Source: Pezicula radicicola (lineage: Eukaryota; Ascomycota; Leotiomycetes; Helotiales; Dermateaceae). Taken from it: a stretch of DNA of 64,000 nt. The stretch covers positions 29,418 to 93,417 of the forward strand of contig PDUO01000097.1 of NCBI GenBank assembly GCA_003008705.1. The letters run 5' to 3'. This document shows, one piece after another, positions 12,016 through 22,888 of the stretch. The notes under the pieces are model-generated. The model had not been told where the DNA came from, ran no database searches, and was given only the letters and a program-made list of their open reading frames with translations. Every line of letters starts with the position of its first letter. Position 1 is the first letter of the stretch. The position numbers and the translations under genes were made by a program.

Positions 12016-14149
12016 TCATTTCTGAAACTCTGCCAGCATTGCTATCTCATGTTGATTCACCCTCTCCATGGCTGACGCCAAGGGTCCCTGCTCCAAATCT
12101 GTAGCTCGGGCGGCACGGCTGCGCTTGCCTTGCTGTCGGCCCGTGACGGTGAGGAGAATGTCTTTAACATCGATGGAAGTGGGAGTGGAAGCCGAAGCCA
12201 AAGCCAGACCAGCGCGCCAGGCGACATGATCATCCGGGCGGACGAGAACCGCATCTCTCTCCCAGACCTGGCGAGCATGTGTTTCCTCGGGAAGGTGTAC
12301 CATCTTGATTGGAATCTTCAAGTCTTGGGCGATCGGACGGAATTCCTGGATGAAGCTGGCCTCGGGTGTAAAGTCGACCAAGGTAAACTCATTGCCGTGG
12401 CCGAAGAGATCGAAGATGGACGTTTCACCGTCTGCTGCCAGGAAAACGTGGGGTGCTCGTGCTCCAGGCCAGGTGGATGGAACGTACTGCCTCTCGGTGT
12501 AAGGTGGTTCAGGGTCGTCGTCGTCGCCCATGATCACTGAAGAGCCATTATAGCGGTAGCCCATCTCGATTCCTTGTTCAGTGTTCTCACCATCGTGCGC
12601 CTTGATGTGCTCTTGGATCCTGTGCCTGAGCCGCTCTCCGGCTTTGGAGGCTGAAGTGATGAGATTGCCGCTGCTCCCACACCATTCCAGATAGGCAGCA
12701 TGCACGCTCCAATGGACCCCGCGCCGTTCGAGATTCCGCACCGCCACAGGCCTCCTCTCCTCCTCGTAGGATTGCAACAGGACTGGCCCGCCGTGCCCGC
12801 GAACCACGGCGGCCACCTTCCACCCGATATCGAAGCTATCGCCAACGGCCGAGTTCATCCCATACCCCCCCGTCGGCGTGATCTGATGCACCGAATCCCC
12901 CGTCAGAAACACACGTCCCTTCTCCGAGACGTACCTCTCCGCGAGGCAGACGCTAGGTCTCCAGGCACTAGTCACGAGAATCTCATCAATCTCGATCTGG
13001 AATGGTTCCAGCTGGCCCCCAAGAGCCTTGTACACCATCTCCCTTGGGTCCAGGAGCGAAACGTCGGAATCAATGGGGATCGGCGTATGAGCCGTCCATG
13101 TGTCTTTCTCATCCTGCGCAATAATGACAGGCCCGTTCGTGAGAAAGATATGCCAGAATTGGCCTTGGCGATGTAACCGGCCAAGGTCCCTGGATTTGAA
13201 ATGGACCAGATAACTTGCACCGTGACTGCATCGTCGATATGTTAACAGTTAGAGCAGACCTTTCCTTGATTCTTTTCAAGGAGACTTGAGACTTACACGG
13301 GCCCTCCTCTCAGTGCGATGCCCAAGTTCTGCCGAACTCGACTTCCCGCCCCGTCGCAGCCAATGACATATTGAGATCTGACGATATGTTGTTGGCCCGA
13401 CTCGTCGACGAGTGTAGACTCGACCCCGTCGTCGTCTTCGTGAAGCCACTGAAACTTGAGGCCGAAGATGGACGTGATCATAGGATTGGACTGGATGACC
13501 ACCTTCAATTCGGCTTCAAAGATGGCTTGAGAGCATCTCTGGTAGGGTTCACGAGGCATCGAGCCATCATTTTGCGCTCGTATTCGTTGGCGCCACTCAT
13601 TGGGAGAGGGATGATCCTATCGACACCGTCAGCATTCTATTTTCATATATATATCTCTCGGCTGCTATTTGCTTCTGTTCTGCGAGGGGAAACATAACGT
13701 ACCCATCTCCCGACTACCTGTCCACCGTCCGACAACCCCGTGCTGAACAGGACATTGAACGAAAAGTCCTGCGGAACACCTTGGTACAGTATCAATACTT
13801 TCTCTCTTGCAGATAGTAGGAAACAGACAGATCTTCATTCAATTCACTCACCAGCTTCCCGGATCAGGTCGGCCACGCCCAGCCGCCTCAGGATCTCCAT
13901 ACTGCGGCAGTTGGTTATATCCATCTTGGGCCATTTGGTCGTCGTGAGGTTGCGCTCGGCCAAGATGCAAGGGACCTTGTTGAAGGAAAGTTGTAGAGCA
14001 GCAATGAGACCGGCCGGACCTGCTCCAACCACCAGCACTGGAGTCTCATGTTTGATGACCTGCTGGCACAAATTCAAGGTCAGAGAGAGAGATCCGTCAA
14101 TCCATCAAATGAAATGAAATGGGTTTCTAATGGTACTGGTACTCACCAT
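12016..14149 (-). CDS. FAD-dependent monooxygenase, PHBH/MhpA fold
   Basis: Five coding exons fit perfectly: 14149-14147, 14059-13852, 13779-13703, 13616-13297 and 13225-12016 (1818 nt, 605 aa). The first coding exon is the start ATG alone, followed by GTGAGT. Seen in the protein: Rossmann motif VLVVGAGPAGLIAALQL near residues 9-25, NDGSMPREPYQRCSQ in exon 4, DG motif YVIGCDGAGSRVR (about 184), GD motif GRVFLTGDSVHQITP with GGYGMNSAVGDSFD (about 312), and a C-terminal thioredoxin-like region. This is the architecture of 3-(3-hydroxyphenyl)propionate-type hydroxylases; the reaction is probably FAD/NAD(P)H-dependent aromatic ring hydroxylation in the cytosol. GC content is clearly higher than in flanking genes. 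It is co-oriented with the monooxygenase downstream and could share a catabolic or biosynthetic cluster with it. Exact substrate cannot be told. Confidence 0.9.
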
Positions 14150-16307
14150 TTTGTTGGAGTATCTGATATGGCGGTAGGAGTGTGTCTATGCAATCCGACT
14201 CTAAGCTACCACATGTATTAAAAGACAATTCGAGTTGTTTGTTTTGTTTGTTCACTTCACTTGATGCCGGGAGACTGACTGGTACTGGCAGTATTCTCGA
14301 GCGCGTGTACCCATGTTGTTGTACTTATTGTGTACGCATAAATCATCTAGAGGAATAATAGGATCGAGGAGACAATTTTAACCGGTTTTGGCCGGGACCG
14401 ATTAATAATTACCATGCCCGGCTAAACTTCATCCTATAATAGAGTTAAGGTATTATACCTCTATAGTTACACTATTACTAGCCTAGAAAAGAGAGATTTA
14501 TAGTACTCTATAATATATTATTATTATTATTATTCCTTTATTCTTATAAAAAAATATTAAATAAGGTATATAATATGTTATATTTAAGTTTATTTGAAGT
14601 ATATTTTATATGAGTAAGGAAATAAAGAGAGTAATAAGAGATATAATAATTAGAATTATAAAGCTTTAAAGATAAACTTCATTTAGGATTCCCTATAAAA
14701 CTTAATCTTAGACTATTTTAGTTATAAGTCTATTCGCTCTTACCGAATAGGAGCGAAGGCGACGTTGGAGGCCCATGTGACGAGCGGACGATTAAAGTTG
14801 TGTTTATAGAGCTGTGGAAACCCTAAATCTAATGCCTCCGAATCGGATCACAACCTGCGCATTAATATGTGATAATAATAGTGCATTAACTAACGAATAG
14901 CTGCACAAAACAAAGGTTTTGCTATGAGTTTACATGTTTTGCTACTTTAATGGTATCCCTGGAGTAATATACTTCTACGACCCCTACCTTTACTTGGAAG
15001 TTGCGGCTTATCAACTGTTGTTATGGAGTTTTCCATTGGAAGTATTAAGCCTGTAACTATTGCGATACCTTAGCTAAAGGCTGTTAGGTGAACTCTGAAA
15101 TAGAGCTTTACAGTCATTTGGTCCCTACTACTTAGTACTCCCTTACTTTGTTATGTATATTATTAATTTCTGAAGTTTAATATTACTGCTTTGACTTAAG
15201 TTGCAGCTGCTATAAAAAACAGGGCTATGTAAAAGTCTAGTAAATGGTTTGTTCCGTGGTGCTTAATTATTGTTCCAGAGAACTTATTATGTTGATAACT
15301 AGATTCATAATTGAAACCAACTCACGAATTCAATTGACTTCAGCTTGAAACCAAGAATAGTTTCACAACTATAGCTTGAGCGCACATCTACACATTAGCT
15401 GTACCCTTCGACTTATAGGGTAACTCCAAAACCGCCAATCTAGCAGCAACATTAAAGCCACACTAACAAACAAAGGCACATTACTTTGCAACACAGTAGA
15501 CTGGGCAATAATCGGTGCCAAAACACTCAATAGGCGATTGACCATAGTAGGGAGACCTGTACCTATCCCTCAATGAAAGGTTTAGTAGAATCTTATGTGT
15601 GTAGCAAAAGAATTTTGCCAACAGCATATACTCGCAATACTTCAGAGAGACAGGAATCTACAAAAAATTTTGTCGAGTCTTCGAATCAATCTATTCGAGC
15701 AACTTTTAGAGGTACGAGAAGGCAGGTTGGACTTCTGTATAGGGAAGTTATGGCAGAGTTCATTGTTTACAGGCTCCTCGCCAGGGAGTTTAGCGAGCAT
15801 AACTAGCAGTCGCTCTGCTGTGATAACTGCACTCTTCTACATTTATTTCTTTTATGTGTATTGAAGTAAGCTCTGTGCTATCTTGTACAACCACCATTGT
15901 GTACGTCTTCTGAATCCGGCATTAGATGTAGGAGTTGATTAAAAGAAGATACCGAATAAGTCAGAGTATCTTGCACTCATTGAAAACTGAAGTATGGAAG
16001 CCCCAGAGCACATTCTGGTTGGGGTAGTGTTAGATATTGTTTGCAACTTTACGAGGGACCTGTTAAGCGCCCTCATTTAATTATAGTGGAGTGGGTAGGA
16101 ATCCAGGGTTCTGAGCCGATCTGATAGCGCTTAAATTTAATACCGTAAGCGAAGTTCAATTCGAACGCTTTCCAACTACTTACACTCATAAAATCTCATC
16201 ACCGAACGCCGATAAATACCTGAACTGAGCTCTTTTACATTGAAGTCGTGTCACTTTTATTAGGCGTTCTCTTAGCACTATTAACAGACAACTCATCAAG
16301 TGTCAGA
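14150..16307. other. Intergenic, with AT-rich relic
   Basis: Bases 14420-14740 are AT-rich and probably a small RIP remnant. The rest has ordinary composition but no coding model I can support. A minus-strand stretch at about 15420-15550 translates to a hydrophobic segment (VLAPIIAQSTVLQSNVPLF) that might be the decayed end of a membrane protein, without flanking support. Plus-strand frames at 15573-15864 overlap each other and match nothing. Confidence 0.5.
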
Positions 16308-17501
16308 ATGGCGCTCCTTAAAATCGTCTTCCTCTCATTCACCATCCCGATAACCGTCTACATCGGTATTCTCGGTCTTGTGGCTACTTTCCCCAGTCTT
16401 CAAACGCACGCTTTTTACTTACATCGCGTTACATTGACGTGGTTCAAAGATCTGAATGTTCCTGAAACATTCGGCTTCCTCCACAACCAAGTTACTACCT
16501 TATACATTCCCACTCCAGATGGAGTAACACTACATGCGTGGCATGTTCTTCCTCTGGGCCTATACCGTAAACATGAGAAGGAGATATTGGCTCAGTCATC
16601 CGGATTCACTCATGATATCACTTCACGGCTTAACTTTAAGCTCTTGCGAGACGACCCCGATAGTCGACTTGTCATCTACCTCCACGGTACAGCTGGCACT
16701 ATGGCCTCAGGATGGCGGCCTGATAACTACCGAGCTCTCTACTCATGCGCGCCTGACAAAATTCATGTTGTTACGATCGATTATCGCGGCTATGGACTCA
16801 GCAGTGGAATACCCTCAGAAGAGGGACTACTTTTGGACGCAGTAGCTCTTACGGACTGGGCTATGAATGTTGCCGGCATACCAGAGTCACGTATCGTTCT
16901 CTTCGCACAATCCCTGGGGACTGCAGTGGGCATGTCACTCATCCGCCACCTTGCCATTGCCCCTTCCCCTATTCAATTTGCAGGCATTGTGTTCGTAGCT
17001 GCGTTCTCTGATGTAGCGACCTTAACGGCAACATATCGTATAGGCGGTATCATTCCCGTACTGTCTCCGCTCGCAATCTGTCCTCGACTTCTCGCATTCT
17101 TTCAAACTTTCATGACAAATATTTGGATGAGCAAGGACCGTATTATAGATTTCATTAACCTTGCGGAGAGTGCTAGCAATGACTCAAAATACCATATAAC
17201 TTTCATACATGCAGAAGACGATACAGATATCCCTTGGGTTCATACTGAGGTTCTTTGCTGGCATGCAGTCAATGCGACACGTCCAACCGGCGTTAGTTAT
17301 GATGAGCTTGAACGGGAAAAGGATGAGAAGAAAATTGACTTGGGAGCCGGTGGTTGGTCTATGGAATGGCGAACAGAAAAAGGTACGATCAGAGAGAGGA
17401 TATTGAAGTTTGGAGTTCATGATAAAATCATGTCGTACCCGGCTATTGGCATGGCTGTCATGGATGCTTTTCAAACTAGAGATTCAAGTTTTGGTTTGTA
17501 A
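16308..17501 (+). CDS. Alpha/beta hydrolase, ABHD12-like
   Basis: A single-exon gene of 397 aa. The frame opens earlier, but the first in-frame ATG is at 16308, giving an N-terminal hydrophobic segment (residues about 5-28) that should act as membrane anchor or signal. The hydrolase core shows the oxyanion-hole motif LVIYLHGTAG (about 121-130), IDYRGYGLSSG (about 157-167), and the nucleophile elbow FAQSLGTAVG with Ser at about 202. The acid fits HAEDDTDIPW and the histidine FGVHDKIMSYP near the C-terminus. This order and the RGYG strand match the ABHD12/ABHD13-type serine hydrolases, usually lipases or lysophospholipases at ER membranes. An upstream coding exon cannot be ruled out. No functional link to the neighbours is apparent. 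Confidence 0.88.
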   Translation: MALLKIVFLSFTIPITVYIGILGLVATFPSLQTHAFYLHRVTLTWFKDLNVPETFGFLHNQVTTLYIPTPDGVTLHAWHVLPLGLYRKHEKEILAQSSGFTHDITSRLNFKLLRDDPDSRLVIYLHGTAGTMASGWRPDNYRALYSCAPDKIHVVTIDYRGYGLSSGIPSEEGLLLDAVALTDWAMNVAGIPESRIVLFAQSLGTAVGMSLIRHLAIAPSPIQFAGIVFVAAFSDVATLTATYRIGGIIPVLSPLAICPRLLAFFQTFMTNIWMSKDRIIDFINLAESASNDSKYHITFIHAEDDTDIPWVHTEVLCWHAVNATRPTGVSYDELEREKDEKKIDLGAGGWSMEWRTEKGTIRERILKFGVHDKIMSYPAIGMAVMDAFQTRDSSFGL

Positions 17502-18182
17502 AACTAGATATAATCCACATAGAGCTCATAGAAATATTTTAAAAGCCTTCTGCGTTTGCCAACAATCCATCAATGCACCTCCAAATCTAATTAATAACAG
17601 ATCTGGACTCTCTTGATTCTCGCGTACTCAGCATAAGCTAACGCGTATATTAGGCATTTGTAGCAGTGCGGGAATCATGGGATGATCACTAGATTTGAAG
17701 GCTATCCAATACCATCCTCGAAAGCCAACCCGTGAAGCTAGCGGTTAGAACGGGCCGCTACCAAGGTCGAAATTCTCAGGAGCAAACCGCACTAGACCTA
17801 TTACTTTTGCTACATCTTGGCAATATATCTAATAAGCCGAGCGACCTCACACCTTAAACACTGCTATCGTCTCTCGAGTTTCGAGATTTGCAGTTCATAG
17901 ATGATTGCCTGCTTGGGTTTTGCAGCGTAAGTCAAAGTATTGTAACGCAAAAAAGTAGAAAAACTTCATCAAGTGCACATTAGAGAATAGTAGAGTACTG
18001 TTTACGTTCTCCGAACTTCATACTCTCAGAGTCCAGAAACTACAGAATATATACAAAAGAATCAAACCCACAATCTAGCCACAACCAGCAGTGGAAAACA
18101 AACTCCCTCAAACAATCTATCCTACGAACCTCCTAGTCCACCACTCTCCTCGCCCTCATCCCTAAATCCCTAAATCACACAC
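17502..18182. other. Intergenic between convergent genes
   Basis: Shared 3' flank of the plus-strand hydrolase and minus-strand LPMO. No gene, repeat or RNA recognised. Confidence 0.6.
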
Positions 18183-19305
18183 CTAACAAGTAAAAACCGC
18201 GGGTCCAGGAATAGTATAAGTCTGAGCGGTATAAACATTATAAGTAATACCAGGATCCGTAGCAGCATAAACACCAGGAATAGAAACCTTAGCAGTGGGA
18301 CCAGTACTAGATCCAGAACCAGTGACTGAGATTTGGTGACATGATGGATACCATTGTGCACCTGGGTATTCACCTGCTGAGTGGAGGGCTATGATTTCGT
18401 GGCGGACTATGTATTCACCTGCTTTTAGGCAGGAGGGGATTGTGTAGGTGTAGGAGGCACCGGCGGTCATAAGGGGGGTCTGTTATTGGGGAGGTTTTGT
18501 GTTAGTTAAGTTGGTTGGTGTTGGAGTTGGGGTTGTGGATGTGAATGGGGATTGGTATAGAGAGGGGAGGGAACTTACGTCTGCCCATACATCGGAAGTT
18601 CCAACTCGACCTCCTTCAGCTATCTTGAACCAAACAGCACTACGAAGAAAACAAAAAGCTCCCGATTAGCCCATCTCTTTCCCAAACACCGATCATATTA
18701 TATCCCCCAAAACACGTCCCCGCCAAGAAAAGAAAAATTAATAAGTAAATAAACCAAAAGAACGAAAAGAGAAGAAAAAAACTTACGCGGTCCCAGGTAA
18801 ATAAGTCTTACAACCCGCACTCGGACAAGCAGCCATATAAGTAAGAAGAGGTCCAACATGACTAGTAGGCCAAAGAGTCCATCTCAAAGAAACATCACTA
18901 CCAGCAGCGACGGGCCCAGCAGTTAGGTTTGCAGGTTGAGAACCGGAGATTCCTCCTGCTGTGTAGCCACCGCATTGGAGGTCGATGAGGGTTAGATCTG
19001 TGATTGGTCCGTTGCCTTGGACGGGACGGATGATACGGTCGGGGATGGGTGACATGTATGGGTCTGTGTAGGGCTGTTTTGGTTGTGTTATTAGCTTTTT
19101 TTCTTCTTTTTTTTTTAAAAAAAAAAACTTTTGGGGTTGGGGTGGATGGGGATGTAATGGAGTAAGAGTATAAGTAAGATGGGGGATTCACTTGGTAGCC
19201 TGTATACTCTACACCCGCAACCGTGACATTATCAACATAGCCATGGGCAGAAACACTAGCTGCCAGAGCCGAGAGAACAGAAAGTTTGTGAATGGTAGAC
19301 AACAT
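18183..19305 (-). CDS. AA9 lytic polysaccharide monooxygenase (secreted)
   Basis: Copper enzyme that oxidatively cleaves cellulose or related beta-glucans outside the cell. Four exons restore one frame: 19305-19192, 19073-18787, 18639-18579 and 18479-18183 (759 nt, 252 aa). A 20-residue signal peptide ends SVSA, so the mature protein begins HGYVDN, giving the N-terminal copper-brace histidine. The second copper histidine fits WPTSHVGPLLTYMAAC, and the C-terminal block EYPGAQWYPSCHQISV supplies the axial Tyr of the family. IVRHEIIALHSA is the usual AA9 strand before it. There is no cellulose-binding module. A TATATAAA box lies about 107 bp upstream of the ATG. Probably induced by plant cell-wall polymers, as known for the family; that is inference. 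Confidence 0.95.
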
Positions 19306-19411
19306 TTTGTTGCTAGGGGGTAGAAAAGAAGCAAAGGTAAAGTGAGAAGGAATGAGGTTGAAAAAAAGTGTATTGAGAGAGAATTCTCGTCAAGTTCCGG
19401 ACCACGACTTC

Positions 19412-19419
19412 TTTATATA
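19412..19419 (-). promoter_or_regulatory. TATA box of the AA9 gene
   Basis: TATATAAA on the minus strand, about 107 bp upstream of the LPMO start codon and followed by a pyrimidine/purine mixed leader. Position and sequence fit a core promoter. Confidence 0.5.
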
Positions 19420-19584
19420 CCTCACCTTACCTAGGTTTCAAGAGCTTGACTTCGCTGGAACAATGAATGGAGATACGCTTGGAATCTCTCTCTTGGCATC
19501 ATGATAGTTCGTCCCAAGGCCTCTTGCGTCGATATACCTGCGGCCCGTCGTCCCAAGATCCCAAATATATATAGATGAGCAACG

Positions 19585-19590
19585 CCGGGG
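19585..19590 (+). promoter_or_regulatory. Possible CreA/CRE1 site
   Basis: CCGGGG matches the SYGGRG consensus of the carbon-catabolite repressor, about 280 bp upstream of the LPMO start. Such six-base matches are common by chance, so this is weak. Confidence 0.2.
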
Positions 19591-20317
19591 GGTCAAGGGT
19601 CCTCATCCTTCACCCTCCAAACAGAACTTGGGCTTTAACATAATCGTTTTGACACATCCTTTTTCACAAAGTCCAGAAGGTGGCCAACGCATGGTACAGG
19701 TTTCTAAAGCAATTTAGAGTCAGGTATACCCTGTAGGAGATATAAACACTATTGTGGTCTTTATGCGGGGAAACAAGGAAGAATACCGAAATGGAAGATT
19801 ACCGAGTGGAGGATAAATTTGAAACATTGTGTTACAGATGTACCGAAAATTGATTACCTTAATTTGGCCGATCTTGGAGGCTGGACAAAACGTGTCAGCT
19901 GAGATCTTGGGACTTTATCAGAAGCGGTGGAATCATGAGGTCCAGTTTTCTCGTTCTACTTTCGTATGCTATGAAAGAAATGAGGAAGTTGGTTGTGGTG
20001 TCATCACGTGACTCATCCAAGACCGTCTTACATCCTCGACCTTTTCTATTGGGCTGTGATTTCCCATGACTCTGTTCTATTGCAACTTGTTGTTTACAAC
20101 GATTAAGAGTCTGCAAAACTCATACAAAGGTTCTACTGTAGGAAGGATTCCAAATTCGAACAACATTCTGCATTAGACTAAGCGACGAAGTTAGCAGCGT
20201 AGCTCAACTATGAAGTAGCTGGGTCGGAGGCTTACTCTGCTCTACCTTCAGCAATAATTCTGTCCCCGAATGCAGCGATTTAGAATATTTACTATACTGC
20301 TAACATGGACTAGAGTA

Positions 20318-20577
20318 CGGAGGTCACAGCAAAAAGTTATTGGGCTATATAAGTCGTATACCGTATTCGCTAATCTAATACCCTACGGCCTGGCAACGAA
20401 CACTATAAACAGCCTGTAGAGATTATTTTCTAGTAGCGTACTGTAGGGCTATACGCGAATACAGGCAGCTTCCTATTATTTCCGGCGCAGAAGAGCCTAT
20501 ACCCTACCGCTAAGCTCTTATTTCCGGGCCTTGCCTAGCCTGTAATCGAGTCCAATAACTTTTTGCTGTGACCTCCG
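20318..20577. mobile_element. MITE with perfect 26-bp terminal inverted repeats
   Basis: The 26 bases at 20318-20343 (beginning CGGAGGTCACAG and ending TTATTGG) are repeated exactly as reverse complement at 20552-20577. The 260-bp element is flanked on both sides by TA (20316-20317 and 20578-20579), the target duplication of Tc1/mariner-type elements. It has no coding capacity, so it is a non-autonomous miniature element needing a transposase in trans. Perfect repeats indicate a recent or RIP-spared insertion. Confidence 0.88.
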
Positions 20578-21343
20578 TATACAATAGCTTATTTGGGTAG
20601 TACATTAACGAAAACGGTCAGTCATACTACCACGCGGAGCACAGCAGCAATAGCTCAATGCTTCACCACTGCAATGAAAGCTGGAGAGGCAAGCATGCAA
20701 TAGGTGCTCGTAACATTTGGCCGGAACCTCCGTAACGCCGAAGCCGACTTTCCGGTACTAACTAGCGAGGAACTGGCTTAGAATCTTAGGGGGGCACTCG
20801 CTAAACTCTCTAATAGGGGTTCAACCCTATTGTTATCGGTAAGCCTCACTCCGCTAGTCCGCTTGGCGGAAATATCAGGTACGAGTAGGTATCTTCAGCG
20901 CTTCTACCCGGTACTAGTTTGGAGAAACTCCCTCATTATTAATCTCAGTCTCAACGATGTATCTGAACAATTGCTCTTTAAAAAACATCTTCTATAATAG
21001 AAATCAACAAAACATCAATTGTCGCGTACTCGTATTCCGCAAGAAAACTTGGTCAAACTGGCATGCAAGCATTGAGGCTTCTCGGGATGACCTCAGAGTG
21101 GAGCTTCGGCACCTGAGATCCGCCTTGGTACTCAAAAAGTTTGAGGAGTGATCCGTGCTACTGGTGCGGCCGCGCCGAAGGTGAGACTGCGCGTTCGTTT
21201 CCTTTTCAGCTGAAGTGTTAAGTGAGTGATATTTTTATCTCCCTGTCATTTCATTTCCTGTAGCTTCTCACTGAAGACATCTTGTACTGTACACGATGTG
21301 GTTCCTTCGAAGGCGACTAGAATTTCATCAATTGAGGATTTGA

Positions 21344-22888
21344 ATGATCGATAAGGCACTCTATACCATGAATGCTTCCAGTTGCGAACGCCCTCCATCC
21401 GTAGGGACTGTGCCCAGGACACCAGAGAGCTCGACGGTATCAGAGAAAAGTGCAGTATCTACAAATTCGACCGAATCACTTCAAATTCTCCCTGCTACAC
21501 CCGTGCCGAGGGAGAGTACTGAAGCAATCGAGCTGGGCGAAACGGAGAAGGAGGAAATAAAGGGGCAGGTTTTGGTGCAGCAGAACGACGAGCTGTCAGA
21601 ATGCCTTATCTTCATGCGGCCGACAGCTAAGTATCGATACAATGTCGACAAAAGACGCACCTTCCGAAATAATATGCTCTTTGGCATTGGACTGCTCGAA
21701 TTTGCAAATGCAGGTGATTTCGCCGCAAACGTCTGGAATGAAATTCCTGCTCCGATATACGCACAAGTCCTCATGGCAGTTGGAGGCACATTCGCTCTCT
21801 GCGTATCATACTTTGGCTTTAAAGATGCTTCGCTGTCCTGGAATAATGTAGTTTTGTTGCGGGATGAACGCCGGTTTCTACGGACGAGAAAGGCGGCAAA
21901 CGCCGAAAGAAAGGCTATGGGGAGGGATGAGGATGTCAGACTCGACGTAAATTTCCGAGAAAATGGCACGGAGATGGCTGATCGGTTTGGCATGGATATT
22001 ATAATGGGATTCGCCGCTGTGGTTGTGGGTGTCGGCACGCTACTTGCGTTGGGTGGCAGGAATGAGAATGTTTATCGCGCGAGTAATTTGCTGTCTGGAT
22101 ATATTGGAAATGGACCCGCGGCTTTCTGGGGATTGACGAACGTAGCTTGGTGTTTGTTCGTGTGGAGGAGAATGCAGAGGCATCACATTGCTGCAACGAG
22201 GGAATTTCCTGAAGGAGACCCCATATGTGCCATGATGTGGCGGAGAACCAGGATCGTCATGGGCCATGCTGCTGTTTACGGGACTGCTGGTTTCATTGCT
22301 GGAATTGCATCGCTCATTACCAGTACAAGATGGTGGGGCTATGTGATACTAGCGCCCTGCATCCTGGCTGCTGTGGGTTCCAACCACGTTTTCCGCCATT
22401 ATATACTCTATGACAGAGTTTCGATCCAGGAGATGCCGTTGGCGGATAAAGCAGCAATTATCAGACAGCTGCGAGGTATTCTCTTGATCCGGGAAATCCT
22501 CAATGGCTCCTTCTCTCCTGCAATTGCTCAACTCAACTCGAGGCCACTCTCACTCCCCTCTGCTTTACAATGCATCTTGGAACTTGGTCTCTACGAGGAC
22601 TTCTGTATTCGAATCCTCCAAGATCCTACGCTTACTGTGGCGCTATTCGGACAAGAAAATGAGGACGTCGTGATCGACTCGAGGAGACTTGCCCGCATTA
22701 CAGACGGTGTGAGCGTGCAATGTTTACTTGAAATTGCGCAGAGTTGCCTTGCAGAGCTCCCAAAGATGTACTCACATGGTCGGGAGACATTCCTGGTTGA
22801 GACTCTTGGGTGTCTGTTGTGCGTCTCGCATCCCGATGCCATTACCAGGCTAGGAAAGCGCTTGGGTCATGATATCGAGATGGCCTGA
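21344..22888 (+). CDS. Fungal integral membrane protein, function unknown
   Basis: Single-exon gene, 514 aa from ATG 21344; a second in-frame ATG at 21368 is an alternative start. Residues 1 to about 105 are Ser/Thr/Glu-rich and probably disordered and cytosolic. About five or six membrane spans follow: around 110-130 (NNMLFGIGLLEFA), 136-160, 222-245 (MGFAAVVVGVGTLLALGG), 255-275, 305-325 (GTAGFIAGIASLI) and 328-348. The C-terminal 160 residues are soluble. I do not recognise a named family; it resembles conserved, uncharacterised ascomycete integral membrane proteins. A charged loop between spans 2 and 3 (RDERRFLRTRKA) suggests a cytosolic face there. The shadow frames on the other strand lack support. 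Confidence 0.85.
   Translation: MIDKALYTMNASSCERPPSVGTVPRTPESSTVSEKSAVSTNSTESLQILPATPVPRESTEAIELGETEKEEIKGQVLVQQNDELSECLIFMRPTAKYRYNVDKRRTFRNNMLFGIGLLEFANAGDFAANVWNEIPAPIYAQVLMAVGGTFALCVSYFGFKDASLSWNNVVLLRDERRFLRTRKAANAERKAMGRDEDVRLDVNFRENGTEMADRFGMDIIMGFAAVVVGVGTLLALGGRNENVYRASNLLSGYIGNGPAAFWGLTNVAWCLFVWRRMQRHHIAATREFPEGDPICAMMWRRTRIVMGHAAVYGTAGFIAGIASLITSTRWWGYVILAPCILAAVGSNHVFRHYILYDRVSIQEMPLADKAAIIRQLRGILLIREILNGSFSPAIAQLNSRPLSLPSALQCILELGLYEDFCIRILQDPTLTVALFGQENEDVVIDSRRLARITDGVSVQCLLEIAQSCLAELPKMYSHGRETFLVETLGCLLCVSHPDAITRLGKRLGHDIEMA

Larger units (their letters stand above)
19306..21343. other. Intergenic, LPMO promoter and MITE-bearing DNA
   Basis: Apart from the LPMO promoter and the small inverted-repeat element at 20318-20577, no gene is supported. 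Plus-strand frames at 19829-20011 and 20957-21151 are short, without family signals. Bases 21180-21343 form the leader of the membrane-protein gene that follows. Confidence 0.6.

Noticed and set aside
12700..13176. 158-codon plus-strand frame within the PHBH-type monooxygenase
   Set aside because: Antisense shadow of a GC-rich exon; no family signal, while the minus strand has clear FAD motifs.
16248..16307. Start of the ABHD12-like protein at 16248
   Set aside because: That position is GTG, not ATG; the first in-frame ATG is 16308.
20780..20850. tRNA-like T-arm (GGTTCAACCC inside a short stem)
   Set aside because: The loop and stem do not fit the canonical T arm, and no acceptor or anticodon arm can be folded around it.
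21481..22038. 185-codon minus-strand frame
   Set aside because: Shadow of the membrane-protein gene on the plus strand.
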